This document shows positions 15,980-22,719 of a DNA stretch of 24,227 nucleotides, piece after piece; positions within the stretch are counted from its first letter, which is position 1, and every line of letters begins with the position of its first letter. The stretch covers positions 1 through 24,227 of the forward strand of contig CAZHMN010000043.1 of NCBI GenBank assembly GCA_964533705.1, given 5' to 3'. Position numbers and translations under genes: made by a program. The stretch comes from CAZHMN01 sp964533705 (lineage in GTDB: Bacteria > Electryoneota > B3-LCP). The notes beneath the pieces were generated by a model. It was not told where the DNA came from. It ran no database searches and saw only the letters and a program-made list of their open reading frames with translations.

Positions 15980-17116
15980 ATGTCATTGGATTGGCTGCCT
16001 CGAGAAAAAGAGGGTGTAAAGGATCACGATTTATGGGGGGATGAATGGTTCGGCATCGAACCGCCGTCCGTTATTTATGAACTTCGACCGGTGCAGGATC
16101 CCAAGGGAAATGCGGTGGACGGTTTGTATTCAGCCTGGGTGATTCTTAATAATCCCAAACAGTACAACTCCTACACCACGGATATGGTCAAGGGGGTTAT
16201 CGCCGGATTTCACCGGGCCTCCATGGATCGGCGCGTGGTGGCTGTCGTTTTTACGGCCGTGGGGGACAGAGCCTTCTGTACCGGCGGTAATACCAAGGAA
16301 TACGCCGAATACTACAGCGGCCGCAATAACGAATATGGCCTCTACATGGATCTCTTTAACGGTATGGTGGATGCCATCCTGAATTGCAAGAAACCCACCA
16401 TTTGCCGGGTGAATGGTATGAGGGTCGCTGGTGGCCAGGAGATCGGCATGGCCTGCGATCTGGCGGTGGCCGCCGATACGGCCGTCTTCGGACAGGCGGG
16501 GCCCCGCCACGGCAGCGCACCTGACGGCGGTTCGACGGATTTCCTGCCCTGGTTCTTGACCATCGAAGACGCCATGTGGAGCTGCATCTCGTGTGAGATG
16601 TGGTCGGCTTATAAGATGAAGAGGTTGGGATTGATCAGCAAGGTGGCCCGCGTTCTCAAGGAAAACGGGAAATGGATTCCCAGCCCGGCTGTGATCATCG
16701 ACAAATGGATTGATGAAGAAGGCCAGATTGTCTACGGGGACCTGAAGCGGGGGGAGGAAGCCCAGAAAGCGCGCGCCAGAATTAAGGAAGCCACAGTAGA
16801 TTTCGAGCTGCTGGATAAGGAAGTCGGCAAGATCATCTGGAACTTCACCAATTTGTTTCCCGGCTGCCTGATGAAATCGGTTGACGGTGTGCGCCAAAAG
16901 AAGAAATTCTTCTGGGATCAGACCAAGCTGGCTAACCGGCACTGGCTGGCGGCCAACATGCAGGGCGAAGCCTATCTCGGCTTCCACGCCTTCAACACGC
17001 GCAGTATCACCGGCCAGGATACCATTGATTTCATCAAGTATCGCCAGCTTCTGGCCGAAGGACACCCCATGGATGAAGAGCTCTTTGAAGCGGTATTGGG
17101 CAAACCGCAAGGGTAG
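15980..17116 (+). CDS. oah: 6-oxocyclohex-1-ene-1-carbonyl-CoA hydrolase (ring-opening enzyme)
   Basis: The 378-residue crotonase-superfamily enzyme catalyses ring opening in anaerobic benzoyl-CoA degradation: it adds water to 6-oxocyclohex-1-ene-1-carbonyl-CoA and cleaves the ring to 3-hydroxypimeloyl-CoA. Length and signature blocks match Oah/BamA of known degraders: the N-terminal LDWLPRE, YSAWVILNNPKQYNSYTT (50-67), AFCTGGNTKEYAEYYS (98-113), CRVNGMRVAGGQEIG (142-156), GQAGPRHGSAPDGGSTDFLPWF (171-192), FPGCLMKSVDGVRQKKKF and the C-terminal ITGQDTIDFIKYRQL. A GGAGGAG site stands just before the ATG. This gene is a widely used marker of the pathway because it is shared by facultative and strict anaerobes. 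It follows the LeuA-type gene by 69 bases, and the rest of the pathway continues downstream. Confidence 0.96.
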   Translation: MSLDWLPREKEGVKDHDLWGDEWFGIEPPSVIYELRPVQDPKGNAVDGLYSAWVILNNPKQYNSYTTDMVKGVIAGFHRASMDRRVVAVVFTAVGDRAFCTGGNTKEYAEYYSGRNNEYGLYMDLFNGMVDAILNCKKPTICRVNGMRVAGGQEIGMACDLAVAADTAVFGQAGPRHGSAPDGGSTDFLPWFLTIEDAMWSCISCEMWSAYKMKRLGLISKVARVLKENGKWIPSPAVIIDKWIDEEGQIVYGDLKRGEEAQKARARIKEATVDFELLDKEVGKIIWNFTNLFPGCLMKSVDGVRQKKKFFWDQTKLANRHWLAANMQGEAYLGFHAFNTRSITGQDTIDFIKYRQLLAEGHPMDEELFEAVLGKPQG

Positions 17117-17149
17117 GTAACGCGTAGGGGTCGGCCTTGTGCCGACCCG

Positions 17150-17249
17150 NNNNNNNNNNNNNNNNNNNNNNNNNNNNNNNNNNNNNNNNNNNNNNNNNNN
17201 NNNNNNNNNNNNNNNNNNNNNNNNNNNNNNNNNNNNNNNNNNNNNNNNN
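17150..17249. other. Assembly gap (100 N) after oah
   Basis: Exactly 100 N, bordered by a hairpin on the left and by a 70-base repeat on the right, so the break is probably caused by repeats. The true length is unknown. Confidence 0.95.
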
Positions 17250-17578
17250 ATTGAATTAGTGTCGAGCACCGGATTTTAATCCGGTGTCAGAAGCGGTAGC
17301 GCGGAGGCTTGCCCCCGCCAGGCGGATTTCTGTGTGGCGCCGAGTCCCCGCACTCGGTGCTGGGGAAAATCGGCTGTTGTCGTTTGCTTTGAGGGAATCC
17401 GACAGCTTATAATCCCGCTTCGACACCCGAATAAATTCGGATGCCCGGATTTGCGGTTAAGTCACTGAAGTGACTGCTGCCCTGCTATCTCTATATTGGT
17501 TTCAACCAATTGAATTAGTGTCGAGCACCGGATTTTAATCCGGTGTCAGAAGCGGTAGCGCGGGGGCTTGCCCCCGCC
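17250..17578. repeat. Direct repeat pair of 70 bases, 259 bases apart
   Basis: Positions 17250-17319 and 17509-17578 are identical except for one base. Each holds two palindromes: CACCGGATT/AATCCGGTG, and GCGGGGGC-TT-GCCCCCGC, which has one mismatch in the first copy and is perfect in the second. The second palindrome recurs at 24113-24130. Confidence 0.9.
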
Positions 17579-17598
17579 GTAAGAATCGCCGCGTTAAA

Positions 17599-17650
17599 CC
17601 GCAGAATAAATTCTGCGGCTAAGACCCGACTTAAAGTCGCTGGCGCGACT
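17599..17650. repeat. Composite palindromic element (reverse orientation)
   Basis: CCGCAGAAT-AA-ATTCTGCGG (17599-17618), CTAAGACC and AGTCGC-TGGC-GCGACT (17635-17650) appear in the same order as in the array at 9.9-10.7 kb but on the opposite strand. It ends about 40 bases before the SDR start. Confidence 0.85.
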
Positions 17651-17692
17651 TCAAATCCTGACCTATGAATAAAACACTCTGGAGATAAAACC

Positions 17693-18436
17693 ATGCTACT
17701 ACAATCCAAAAACGCCATCGTCACCGGTGGATCGCTGGGCATCGGCAGCGCCTTATGCCTGGATCTGGCCAAAAACGGCGCCAACGTCGCTTTAAACTAC
17801 CGCAAACACGCCGACGAAGCCGAAACCATCGCCCGCCAAATCAACGACATGGGGCGCAAAGGAATGGCCATCAAAGCCGACGTCTCCAGCTTCGCCGACG
17901 CCCAGGCCATGGTTGAGAAGGTGGTTGCCGAATGGGGCCGCCTGGATCTGCTGGTCTGCAATGCTGGAATCAATTGGGACGGCGTCATCTGGAAGATGAC
18001 CGAGGAGCAGTGGGATACGGTCATGAACATTGACCTGAAGGGGTATTTCAACTACATTCGCGCCGCCGCGCCCCTGTTCCGCGAGCAGAAATACGGCCGC
18101 ATCGTCAACATTACCTCCATCAACGGCTTGCGAGGAAAGTTCGGTCAATCCAATTATAGCGCCGCCAAGGCCGGTATCATCGGTCTGACCAAGACGGTCG
18201 CTCGGGAACTGGGCAAATACGGCGTCACCGTCAACGCCGTCGCACCGGGTCTTATTCTGACCGCCATGATGGATGCCATGCCCGAAGAGGCTAAACAAGC
18301 ATCCTTAAGCGAGACTGTGCTCGGCCGCCTGGGCGAACCCGATGACGTCGCTCACCTGGTGACCTTCCTCTGCAGCGACCAGGCCCGCCATATCACAGGA
18401 GAAGTGATCAAAGTGGATGGAGGACAGTATATATAG
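17693..18436 (+). CDS. Short-chain dehydrogenase/reductase (FabG/PhbB type), likely 3-hydroxyacyl-CoA dehydrogenase
   Basis: The 247-residue classical SDR has the NAD(P)-binding TGGSLGIG (11-18), NAG in LLVCNAGIN, the catalytic Ser in NITSING and Tyr-x-x-x-Lys in YSAAK, with PG and a conserved GGQYI end. Sequence style is that of FabG or acetoacetyl-CoA reductase. GGAG precedes the ATG by about nine bases. Its position between oah and a thiolase suggests oxidation of 3-hydroxypimeloyl-CoA to 3-oxopimeloyl-CoA. An alternative is a dehydrogenase of the cyclic intermediate, since R. palustris BadH is an SDR and the usual zinc-type Had is not seen here. FabG in lipid synthesis cannot be excluded. 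A heptamer array starts on the last base of its stop codon. Confidence 0.82.
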   Translation: MLLQSKNAIVTGGSLGIGSALCLDLAKNGANVALNYRKHADEAETIARQINDMGRKGMAIKADVSSFADAQAMVEKVVAEWGRLDLLVCNAGINWDGVIWKMTEEQWDTVMNIDLKGYFNYIRAAAPLFREQKYGRIVNITSINGLRGKFGQSNYSAAKAGIIGLTKTVARELGKYGVTVNAVAPGLILTAMMDAMPEEAKQASLSETVLGRLGEPDDVAHLVTFLCSDQARHITGEVIKVDGGQYI

Positions 18437-18512
18437 CCGTTAGCAGTTAGCCGTTAGCAGTTAGCTGTTAGCAGTTAGCAGTGTGCCGTTAATGCTTTGC
18501 GGTTGGCGGATA
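18436..18512. repeat. Heptamer array, left arm of four-helix cassette 1
   Basis: Eight 7-bp units (GCCGTTA, GCAGTTA, GCTGTTA and variants) run from 18436 to 18491, with two degenerate units (GCGGTTG, GCGGATA) at 18499-18512. The array begins on the G of the SDR stop codon TAG. Its reverse complement forms the right arm at 18906-18940. Confidence 0.9.
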
Positions 18513-18528
18513 GTTATTCTGGAATGGC

Positions 18529-18921
18529 ATGATGTCGTTAAGAATTAAAAGCTATCATGATCTTCGCATCTGGCAATTGGGAATTCAGATCGTAAAATCT
18601 ACTTATGCGATCACCAGGGAATTTCCTAAATCTGAGATTTATGGTCTTGCCGGTCAAATGCAAAGAGCGGCCGTTTCCATACCCTCCAATATCGCTGAAG
18701 GACATATCCGCGGGAGTGACAGAGAATTTAATAGATTTTTGCAAATAGCATTGGGATCCTGTGCAGAACTCGAAACCCAAATCATAATCGCTAAGGAATT
18801 GGCTTATCTAAATGTCTCTGAAGTCGGCAAATTCTTACAGGAATTAAATGAGGAAGCCAAACAAATACGCACATTGTCGAAACACATTTCTTTAAGCAAA
18901 AAAACAACAGCTAACCGCTAA
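18529..18921 (+). CDS. Four-helix-bundle protein, S23/23S rRNA intervening-sequence family
   Basis: The 130-residue protein matches the S23-like four-helix-bundle family: the YHDLRIWQLGIQIVKSTYAIT start, PKSEIYGLAGQMQRAAVSIPSNIAEG (the SIPSNIAEG motif), RGSDREFNRFLQIALGSCAELETQI and a last amphipathic helix. Such proteins are encoded in rRNA intervening sequences and as lone genes of unknown function, and are related to the Avd accessory protein of diversity-generating retroelements; no reverse transcriptase or rRNA is present here. No good ribosome binding site precedes the ATG. The 3' end of the frame runs into the right heptamer array. It lies between the SDR and thiolase genes on the same strand but has no evident role in the pathway. 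Confidence 0.85.
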   Translation: MMSLRIKSYHDLRIWQLGIQIVKSTYAITREFPKSEIYGLAGQMQRAAVSIPSNIAEGHIRGSDREFNRFLQIALGSCAELETQIIIAKELAYLNVSEVGKFLQELNEEAKQIRTLSKHISLSKKTTANR

Positions 18922-18940
18922 CGGCTAACTGCTAACGGCC
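18906..18940. repeat. Heptamer array, right arm of four-helix cassette 1
   Basis: Five 7-bp units (AACAGCT, AACCGCT, AACGGCT, AACTGCT, AACGGCC) are the inverted counterpart of the left arm. The stop codon of the four-helix gene lies inside this array. Confidence 0.9.
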
Positions 18941-18965
18941 TGATAAACATATTCTTGAGGTAGAA

Positions 18966-20159
18966 ATGAATCTAACCGACATCGTCGCCATCTCCGCCTG
19001 CCGAACGCCCATGGGTAATTTCGGCGGTACGCTGAAAAATATGAACGCCTATGACATCGGAGCCGCCGCCGTCAAGGCGGCCCTGGAACGTGCCGGGATT
19101 ACGCCCGAATTGGTTGATGACGTGATCCTGGGTTCCTGCCGCCAGGCAGGCAACGGAGTCAATCCGGCTCGAACCGCTGCTGTCTTCGGCGGTATTCCCA
19201 AGAGCGTTCCCGCCATCACTTTGAACATGGCCTGCCCTTCCGGCATGAGAGCCCTGGTCATGGCCTCCCAGCAGATCCGTCTGGGCGATCACGAGATCGT
19301 GCTGGTCGGGGGTTTCGATTCCATGTCAACCATTCCCTACCTGCTGAAGAACGCCCGCTGGAGCGGTTTCAAGATGGGCGACCGCAAGCTCGAGGATGGC
19401 TGGTCCGATTCCATTGACCGCGTCATCGGCCAGGGGATGGGGCAGACCGCTGAAAACCTGGTGGACAAGTATAACATCGCCCGCGAAGAGATGGACGAGT
19501 TCGCCTCACGATCACACGAAAAGGCGCATGAAGCCTGGGAGAAGGGCCTATTCACCGATGAAGTCGTGCCGGTCACTGTGCCCCCGGTATCTAAAAGGGG
19601 CGAACCGGTTGAATTTACCCGCGATGAAACCATCCGCTATCCGGTTAATCGCGAAAAAATGGCCAAGCTGCCGCCGGTTTTCCGTAAAGACGGCTGCGTT
19701 ACCGCGGGCAATTCCTGCGGCATGTCGGACGGAGCCTGCGCTCTGGTCATCACCTCCCGAGAAAAAGCGCAAGCGTTGGGAGCAAAACCGCTGTTTTCAC
19801 TGGTGTCCTACAGCCAGGTAGCGGTGGATAATGAGACCATGGGGGAAGGGCCCGGAATCTCCATCCCCGCAGCCCTGCAACGCGCCGGAATGACCCTGGG
19901 GGACATGGATTTAATCGAGGTCAATGAAGCTTTCGCCGCCCAGATGATCGCCAATCAGCGCATGTTGAACTGGGATCCGGAGAAGGTCAACGTCAACGGC
20001 GGAGCCATCGCGCTGGGGCACCCCACCGGTATTTCCGGAGCGCGTATCGTGGTGACCCTTTATTACGCCCTGAAAAACCACAATAAAGAGATCGGCATAG
20101 CTGGCATTTGTGGCGGCAGTGGTGTTTCTATGGCCGTTGTCATCAAGCGGGAGAACTGA
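18966..20159 (+). CDS. Thiolase (acetyl-CoA C-acyltransferase family)
   Basis: The 397-residue thiolase has the three catalytic elements of the family: the acyl-accepting Cys90 in NMACPSGMRAL, the His in GGAIALGHPTGISGAR and the proton-relay Cys in GICGGSGVSMAV near the end. NEAFAAQM is also intact. The nucleophile context ACPSG, with Pro after Cys, differs from the usual CGSG/CASG. The family cleaves a 3-oxoacyl-CoA with CoA; placed between the SDR and dch, the likely substrate is 3-oxopimeloyl-CoA, giving glutaryl-CoA and acetyl-CoA. A general acetoacetyl-CoA thiolase is the alternative. GAGGT stands before the ATG. A short hairpin (GACC-GTAA-GGTC) overlaps the stop codon. Confidence 0.9.
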   Translation: MNLTDIVAISACRTPMGNFGGTLKNMNAYDIGAAAVKAALERAGITPELVDDVILGSCRQAGNGVNPARTAAVFGGIPKSVPAITLNMACPSGMRALVMASQQIRLGDHEIVLVGGFDSMSTIPYLLKNARWSGFKMGDRKLEDGWSDSIDRVIGQGMGQTAENLVDKYNIAREEMDEFASRSHEKAHEAWEKGLFTDEVVPVTVPPVSKRGEPVEFTRDETIRYPVNREKMAKLPPVFRKDGCVTAGNSCGMSDGACALVITSREKAQALGAKPLFSLVSYSQVAVDNETMGEGPGISIPAALQRAGMTLGDMDLIEVNEAFAAQMIANQRMLNWDPEKVNVNGGAIALGHPTGISGARIVVTLYYALKNHNKEIGIAGICGGSGVSMAVVIKREN

Positions 20160-20169
20160 CCGTAAGGTC
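20158..20169. repeat. GTAA-loop hairpin at the thiolase stop
   Basis: GACC-GTAA-GGTC overlaps the TGA. It has the same form as the GAGCC-GTAA-GGCTC hairpins at both ends of the MarR gene. No T run follows, so it is not a standard terminator. Confidence 0.4.
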
Positions 20170-20202
20170 TTAAAATCCGCAGTCGGGATTGGTAGCTGTT
20201 TA

Positions 20203-20320
20203 GTAAGGGCTTGATAAATCAAGCCCCTACAGAGGGGGGCGTTACCGAAGAGCAGGTCGAGGCGATTATTTGGGAGATTGCGAAGAAATCGTAGGGGTTT
20301 GATTCATCAAATCCTTTAAC
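20203..20320. repeat. Two related palindromes around a short open stretch
   Basis: GTAAGGGCTTGAT-AA-ATCAAGCCCCTAC (20203-20230) and the related GGGGTTTGAT-TC-ATCAAATCC (within 20291-20320) have the same outline with different stem bases. Between them an open stretch ending at TAG 20292-20294 reads like VTEEQVEAIIWEIAKKS, either a remnant of a lost gene or chance. Confidence 0.7.
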
Positions 20321-20329
20321 CGCGCCGCC

Positions 20330-20365
20330 GAGTGTCAGCGGCGAAGCCGTCACCTTGTGGCACTC
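20330..20365 (+). promoter_or_regulatory. Structured leader of dch
   Basis: GAGTG (20330-20334) can pair with CACTC (20361-20365), enclosing the hairpins CGGC-GAA-GCCG and CAC-CTT-GTG in a small three-way junction about 35 bases before the dch start. It may be an RNA control element or another dispersed repeat. Confidence 0.3.
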
Positions 20366-20400
20366 TACGGCAGGATAATTCCTCTAACAGGAGGAGAACC

Positions 20401-21171
20401 ATGGCAGATTACACTCTCATCAAAGTCGAAAAATCGCCCGGGCGATGCGACGTTATTCTAAATAATCCTCCCCTAAATATTCTGACCATCGCCATGATGG
20501 AGGAGATCTGCGATGCCGTCAACGAGGCGGCCACGGACACCGGTTTGAGGGTTCTGGTCTTTCGCTCGGAAGGCAAGCATTTCTCGGCCGGGGCTTCGGT
20601 GGAAGAGCACACCGCCGATAAAGTCGAGGGAATGATCGCAGCTTTCGGGCACATGTTCCGCTGCATCTCCGAAGTTCCCGCGGTAACCATCGCGGCGGTG
20701 GACGGTTCGGTTTTAGGTGGCGGCTGCGAGCTGGCGACCTTTTGTGATATGATCCTGGCCACGGACCGGGCCAAGTTCGGACAGCCGGAAATACAGTTGG
20801 GCGTCTTTCCGCCCGTAGCCGTGGTTATCTTTCCCTACCTGCTGGGCCGCAATCGTGCCCTGGAACTTCTCCTCACCGGCAAGGTAATTCCAGCCGCCGA
20901 AGCGGAGAGAATCGGCCTGATTAATCACGTCTATCCGGCAGCAGAATTCCAGGCCAAGACAGAGGAGTTCATCGCGGGGCTAACGGCGCTAAGCGCGTCC
21001 GCTCTGGCGATTACCAAGAAGATCACCGATCAGTCCATCTACCTGCCGGTCAAAGAAGGCCTGCGCCAGGCCGACGAAACCTATTTGAACGAGCTGATGC
21101 TGACCGACGACGCCCACGAAGGCTTGGCGGCGTTTTTAGAGAAGAGAAAACCGAAATGGAAGAATAGGTAA
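20401..21171 (+). CDS. dch: Cyclohexa-1,5-diene-1-carbonyl-CoA hydratase
   Basis: The 256-residue crotonase-family hydratase adds water to cyclohexa-1,5-diene-1-carbonyl-CoA, the product of benzoyl-CoA reductase, to give 6-hydroxycyclohex-1-ene-1-carbonyl-CoA. Matching features are its length, HFSAGASVEEH (60-70), AAVDGSVLGGGCELATFCDMI (98-118), and GQPEIQLGVFPPVA (127-140), a stretch typical of Dch instead of general enoyl-CoA hydratases. The ATG at 20401 follows a strong AGGAGGAG; an in-frame ATG 69 bases upstream would add an unrelated tail. It is followed within two bases by an assembly gap and then bcrC, so the two are probably cotranscribed. Confidence 0.9.
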   Translation: MADYTLIKVEKSPGRCDVILNNPPLNILTIAMMEEICDAVNEAATDTGLRVLVFRSEGKHFSAGASVEEHTADKVEGMIAAFGHMFRCISEVPAVTIAAVDGSVLGGGCELATFCDMILATDRAKFGQPEIQLGVFPPVAVVIFPYLLGRNRALELLLTGKVIPAAEAERIGLINHVYPAAEFQAKTEEFIAGLTALSASALAITKKITDQSIYLPVKEGLRQADETYLNELMLTDDAHEGLAAFLEKRKPKWKNR

Positions 21172-21172
21172 G

Positions 21173-21272
21173 NNNNNNNNNNNNNNNNNNNNNNNNNNNN
21201 NNNNNNNNNNNNNNNNNNNNNNNNNNNNNNNNNNNNNNNNNNNNNNNNNNNNNNNNNNNNNNNNNNNNNNNN
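21173..21272. other. Assembly gap (100 N) hiding the 5' end of bcrC
   Basis: Exactly 100 N, a placeholder. From the usual size of BcrC (about 385 residues, from memory) some 65-70 N-terminal codons are missing, so the true gap is probably longer than 200 bases. Confidence 0.95.
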
Positions 21273-22229
21273 CAGAACGTCACCGAACCCTATATCTTCG
21301 GCATGTTCTGCCCCTTCTGCCGTGACGTGCTGGCGCAGGGATTGAAAGGACGTTACGACTACCTGGACGGCATTACGCTGAGCCAATCCTGCCTGCACTT
21401 GCGGCAATCTTACGTGGGCTGGCGCGAGCACGTCGGCGTTCCCTTCAGTTATTACATTTATATGCCCAACAAGGTGCAGACCAGGGCAGCTACCCCCTAT
21501 TTAAAGAGCGAGCTGGAGAAGTACAAAGCCGCTATAGAGGAAATGATGGGTCGGGAGATCACCGACTCAGATCTGGACAAAGGCATCGCCGCCGTCAACC
21601 GTAACAGGGAGTTGATGCACCAGGTCTATGACTTCCGCAAAGGGGACGATCCTAAATTGACCGGCCTGGAAGCCATGTACATGACCGTCAGTTCCATGTG
21701 GGTGGACAAGGATGAGCACTCCGCCGAGATCGAAAAAGTCCTGGCGCAACTTCCCGACCGCCAGCTAGAACGAGATACCGGCGCCCGCCTCTTGATCGTC
21801 GGAAGCGAAGATGACGACACCGCCTTTATCAACATGGTTGAATCGGTGGGGGCTACTGTCGTGGTGGACGACCACTGCACGGGCACGCGCTACTTCTGGA
21901 ACAGCGTGGAAAACGGTGAAGATCGCCTTTTGGCGATAGCCGACCGTTACGTGAAGCGGCCGCCCTGTCCCACCAAGGATTGGGAAGAGCGCTGGCGTTT
22001 CCCGCACATCCTGCAATTGTGCAAGGATTTCAACGTGCAGGGGGCAATTGTCATTCAGCAGAAATTCTGCGACCCCCACGAATGCGACATCATGCCGCTG
22101 CGGCAAACCCTGGAGGACAACGGCGTCCCCACCCTCTTCCTGGAATTCGACGTCACCGTGCCTCTGGGCCAATTCCGCGTACGAGTCGAAGCCTTCCTGG
22201 AAATGATCAGTGCGGATGATCTATTTTAG
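21273..22229 (+). CDS. bcrC: Benzoyl-CoA reductase subunit C (class I), 5'-truncated by gap
   Basis: The reading frame is open from the first base after the gap (QNVTEPYIFGMFCPFCRD...), leaving 318 residues of a 2-hydroxyacyl-CoA dehydratase (HgdB/FldC-like) family protein. Cysteines that can bind the [4Fe-4S] cluster or active site are in FCPFC, QSCLH and KFCDPHECD, and SYYIYMPNKVQTRAA and FLEFD match the BcrC/BadD/BzdN branch. BcrC and BcrB form the substrate-reducing half of the ATP-dependent benzoyl-CoA reductase; the ATP-hydrolysing half BcrAD donates electrons and is not in this window. The order C-B is as in Thauera bcrCBAD. The ATG at 21303 is internal and not the start. A heptamer array begins on the last base of its stop codon. 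Confidence 0.9.
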   Translation, partial: QNVTEPYIFGMFCPFCRDVLAQGLKGRYDYLDGITLSQSCLHLRQSYVGWREHVGVPFSYYIYMPNKVQTRAATPYLKSELEKYKAAIEEMMGREITDSDLDKGIAAVNRNRELMHQVYDFRKGDDPKLTGLEAMYMTVSSMWVDKDEHSAEIEKVLAQLPDRQLERDTGARLLIVGSEDDDTAFINMVESVGATVVVDDHCTGTRYFWNSVENGEDRLLAIADRYVKRPPCPTKDWEERWRFPHILQLCKDFNVQGAIVIQQKFCDPHECDIMPLRQTLEDNGVPTLFLEFDVTVPLGQFRVRVEAFLEMISADDLF

Positions 22230-22258
22230 TTGCGAGTATCGAGTTGCGAGTTGCGAGT
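22229..22258. repeat. Heptamer array, left arm of four-helix cassette 2
   Basis: Four 7-bp units (GTTGCGA, GTATCGA, GTTGCGA, GTTGCGA) plus a partial unit start on the G of the bcrC stop codon TAG. The inverted counterpart lies at 22665-22699. The unit sequence differs from that of cassette 1, but length and layout are the same. Confidence 0.9.
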
Positions 22259-22304
22259 AATGCAGCTTTGGGTTTGCAACTGATTAATCTGGTTAGGAAA
22301 TGAC

Positions 22305-22661
22305 ATGGGCACATACAAGGACCTAAAAGTCTGGCAGAAAGCGTATAAATTCGCCCTGAATGTTTATGAGGTTACTAAACGATACCCAAAAGAAGAACTC
22401 TTTGGGCTTACTTCCCAGATGCGGCGCGCTGCTTCTTCAATTCCTGCAAACATAGCAGAAGGAAGTATGCGGCAATATAAGAAAGAATTCAATCAGTTCG
22501 TTCGAATTGCACGAGGATCCATGGCAGAGATGGAAGTTTGGATTAAGCTCTCATTCGACTTAAAGTACATTGATCACGGAACATATCAGAGATTGAGTTC
22601 CGAGTGCGACGAGGTTGGCAGGCTATTGCATGGTCTGGCGAAATCACTTAAGCAAAAATAG
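22305..22661 (+). CDS. Four-helix-bundle protein, S23/23S rRNA intervening-sequence family (second copy)
   Basis: The 118-residue protein has the same fold signature as the one at 18529: KDLKVWQKAYKFALNVYEVTKRYP, EELFGLTSQMRRAASSIPANIAEGSMR, EFNQFVRIARGSMAEMEVWI and a C-terminal helix. The two differ at most positions, so they are not a recent duplication. AGGAA precedes the ATG. It sits between bcrC and bcrB, whose products form one enzyme, and is flanked by inverted heptamer arrays, which points to insertion instead of a pathway role. No substrate or partner can be inferred. Confidence 0.87.
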   Translation: MGTYKDLKVWQKAYKFALNVYEVTKRYPKEELFGLTSQMRRAASSIPANIAEGSMRQYKKEFNQFVRIARGSMAEMEVWIKLSFDLKYIDHGTYQRLSSECDEVGRLLHGLAKSLKQK

Positions 22662-22664
22662 CCC

Positions 22665-22699
22665 GCAACTTGCAACTCGCAACTCGCAACTCGCAACTC
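22665..22699. repeat. Heptamer array, right arm of four-helix cassette 2
   Basis: Five units (GCAACTT and four GCAACTC) are the reverse complement of the left arm at 22229-22258. The array ends 20 bases before the bcrB start. Confidence 0.92.
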
Positions 22700-22719
22700 G
22701 AAACCATAGAGGTAACACC

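Larger units (their letters stand above)
17117..17692. other. Gap and palindromic repeats between oah and the SDR gene
   Basis: No gene is visible. Just after oah lies the hairpin GGTCGGC-CTTGT-GCCGACC (17129-17147), followed by 100 N and then palindromic repeats up to the ribosome binding site of the SDR gene. Further hairpins here are CCGAAT/ATTCGG (about 17428-17441), AGTCAC/GTGACT (about 17459-17474) and TTGGTT/AACCAA (about 17496-17509). A had gene could lie unseen in the gap, because the N length is a placeholder. Confidence 0.7.

Noticed and set aside
18529..18921. Avd accessory protein of a diversity-generating retroelement
   Set aside because: The fold is related, but no reverse transcriptase, template repeat or variable-repeat gene is in the window.
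18436..18940. rRNA intervening sequence
   Set aside because: S23-like genes are known inside 23S rRNA, but the flanks here are protein genes and heptamer repeats, with no rRNA sequence.
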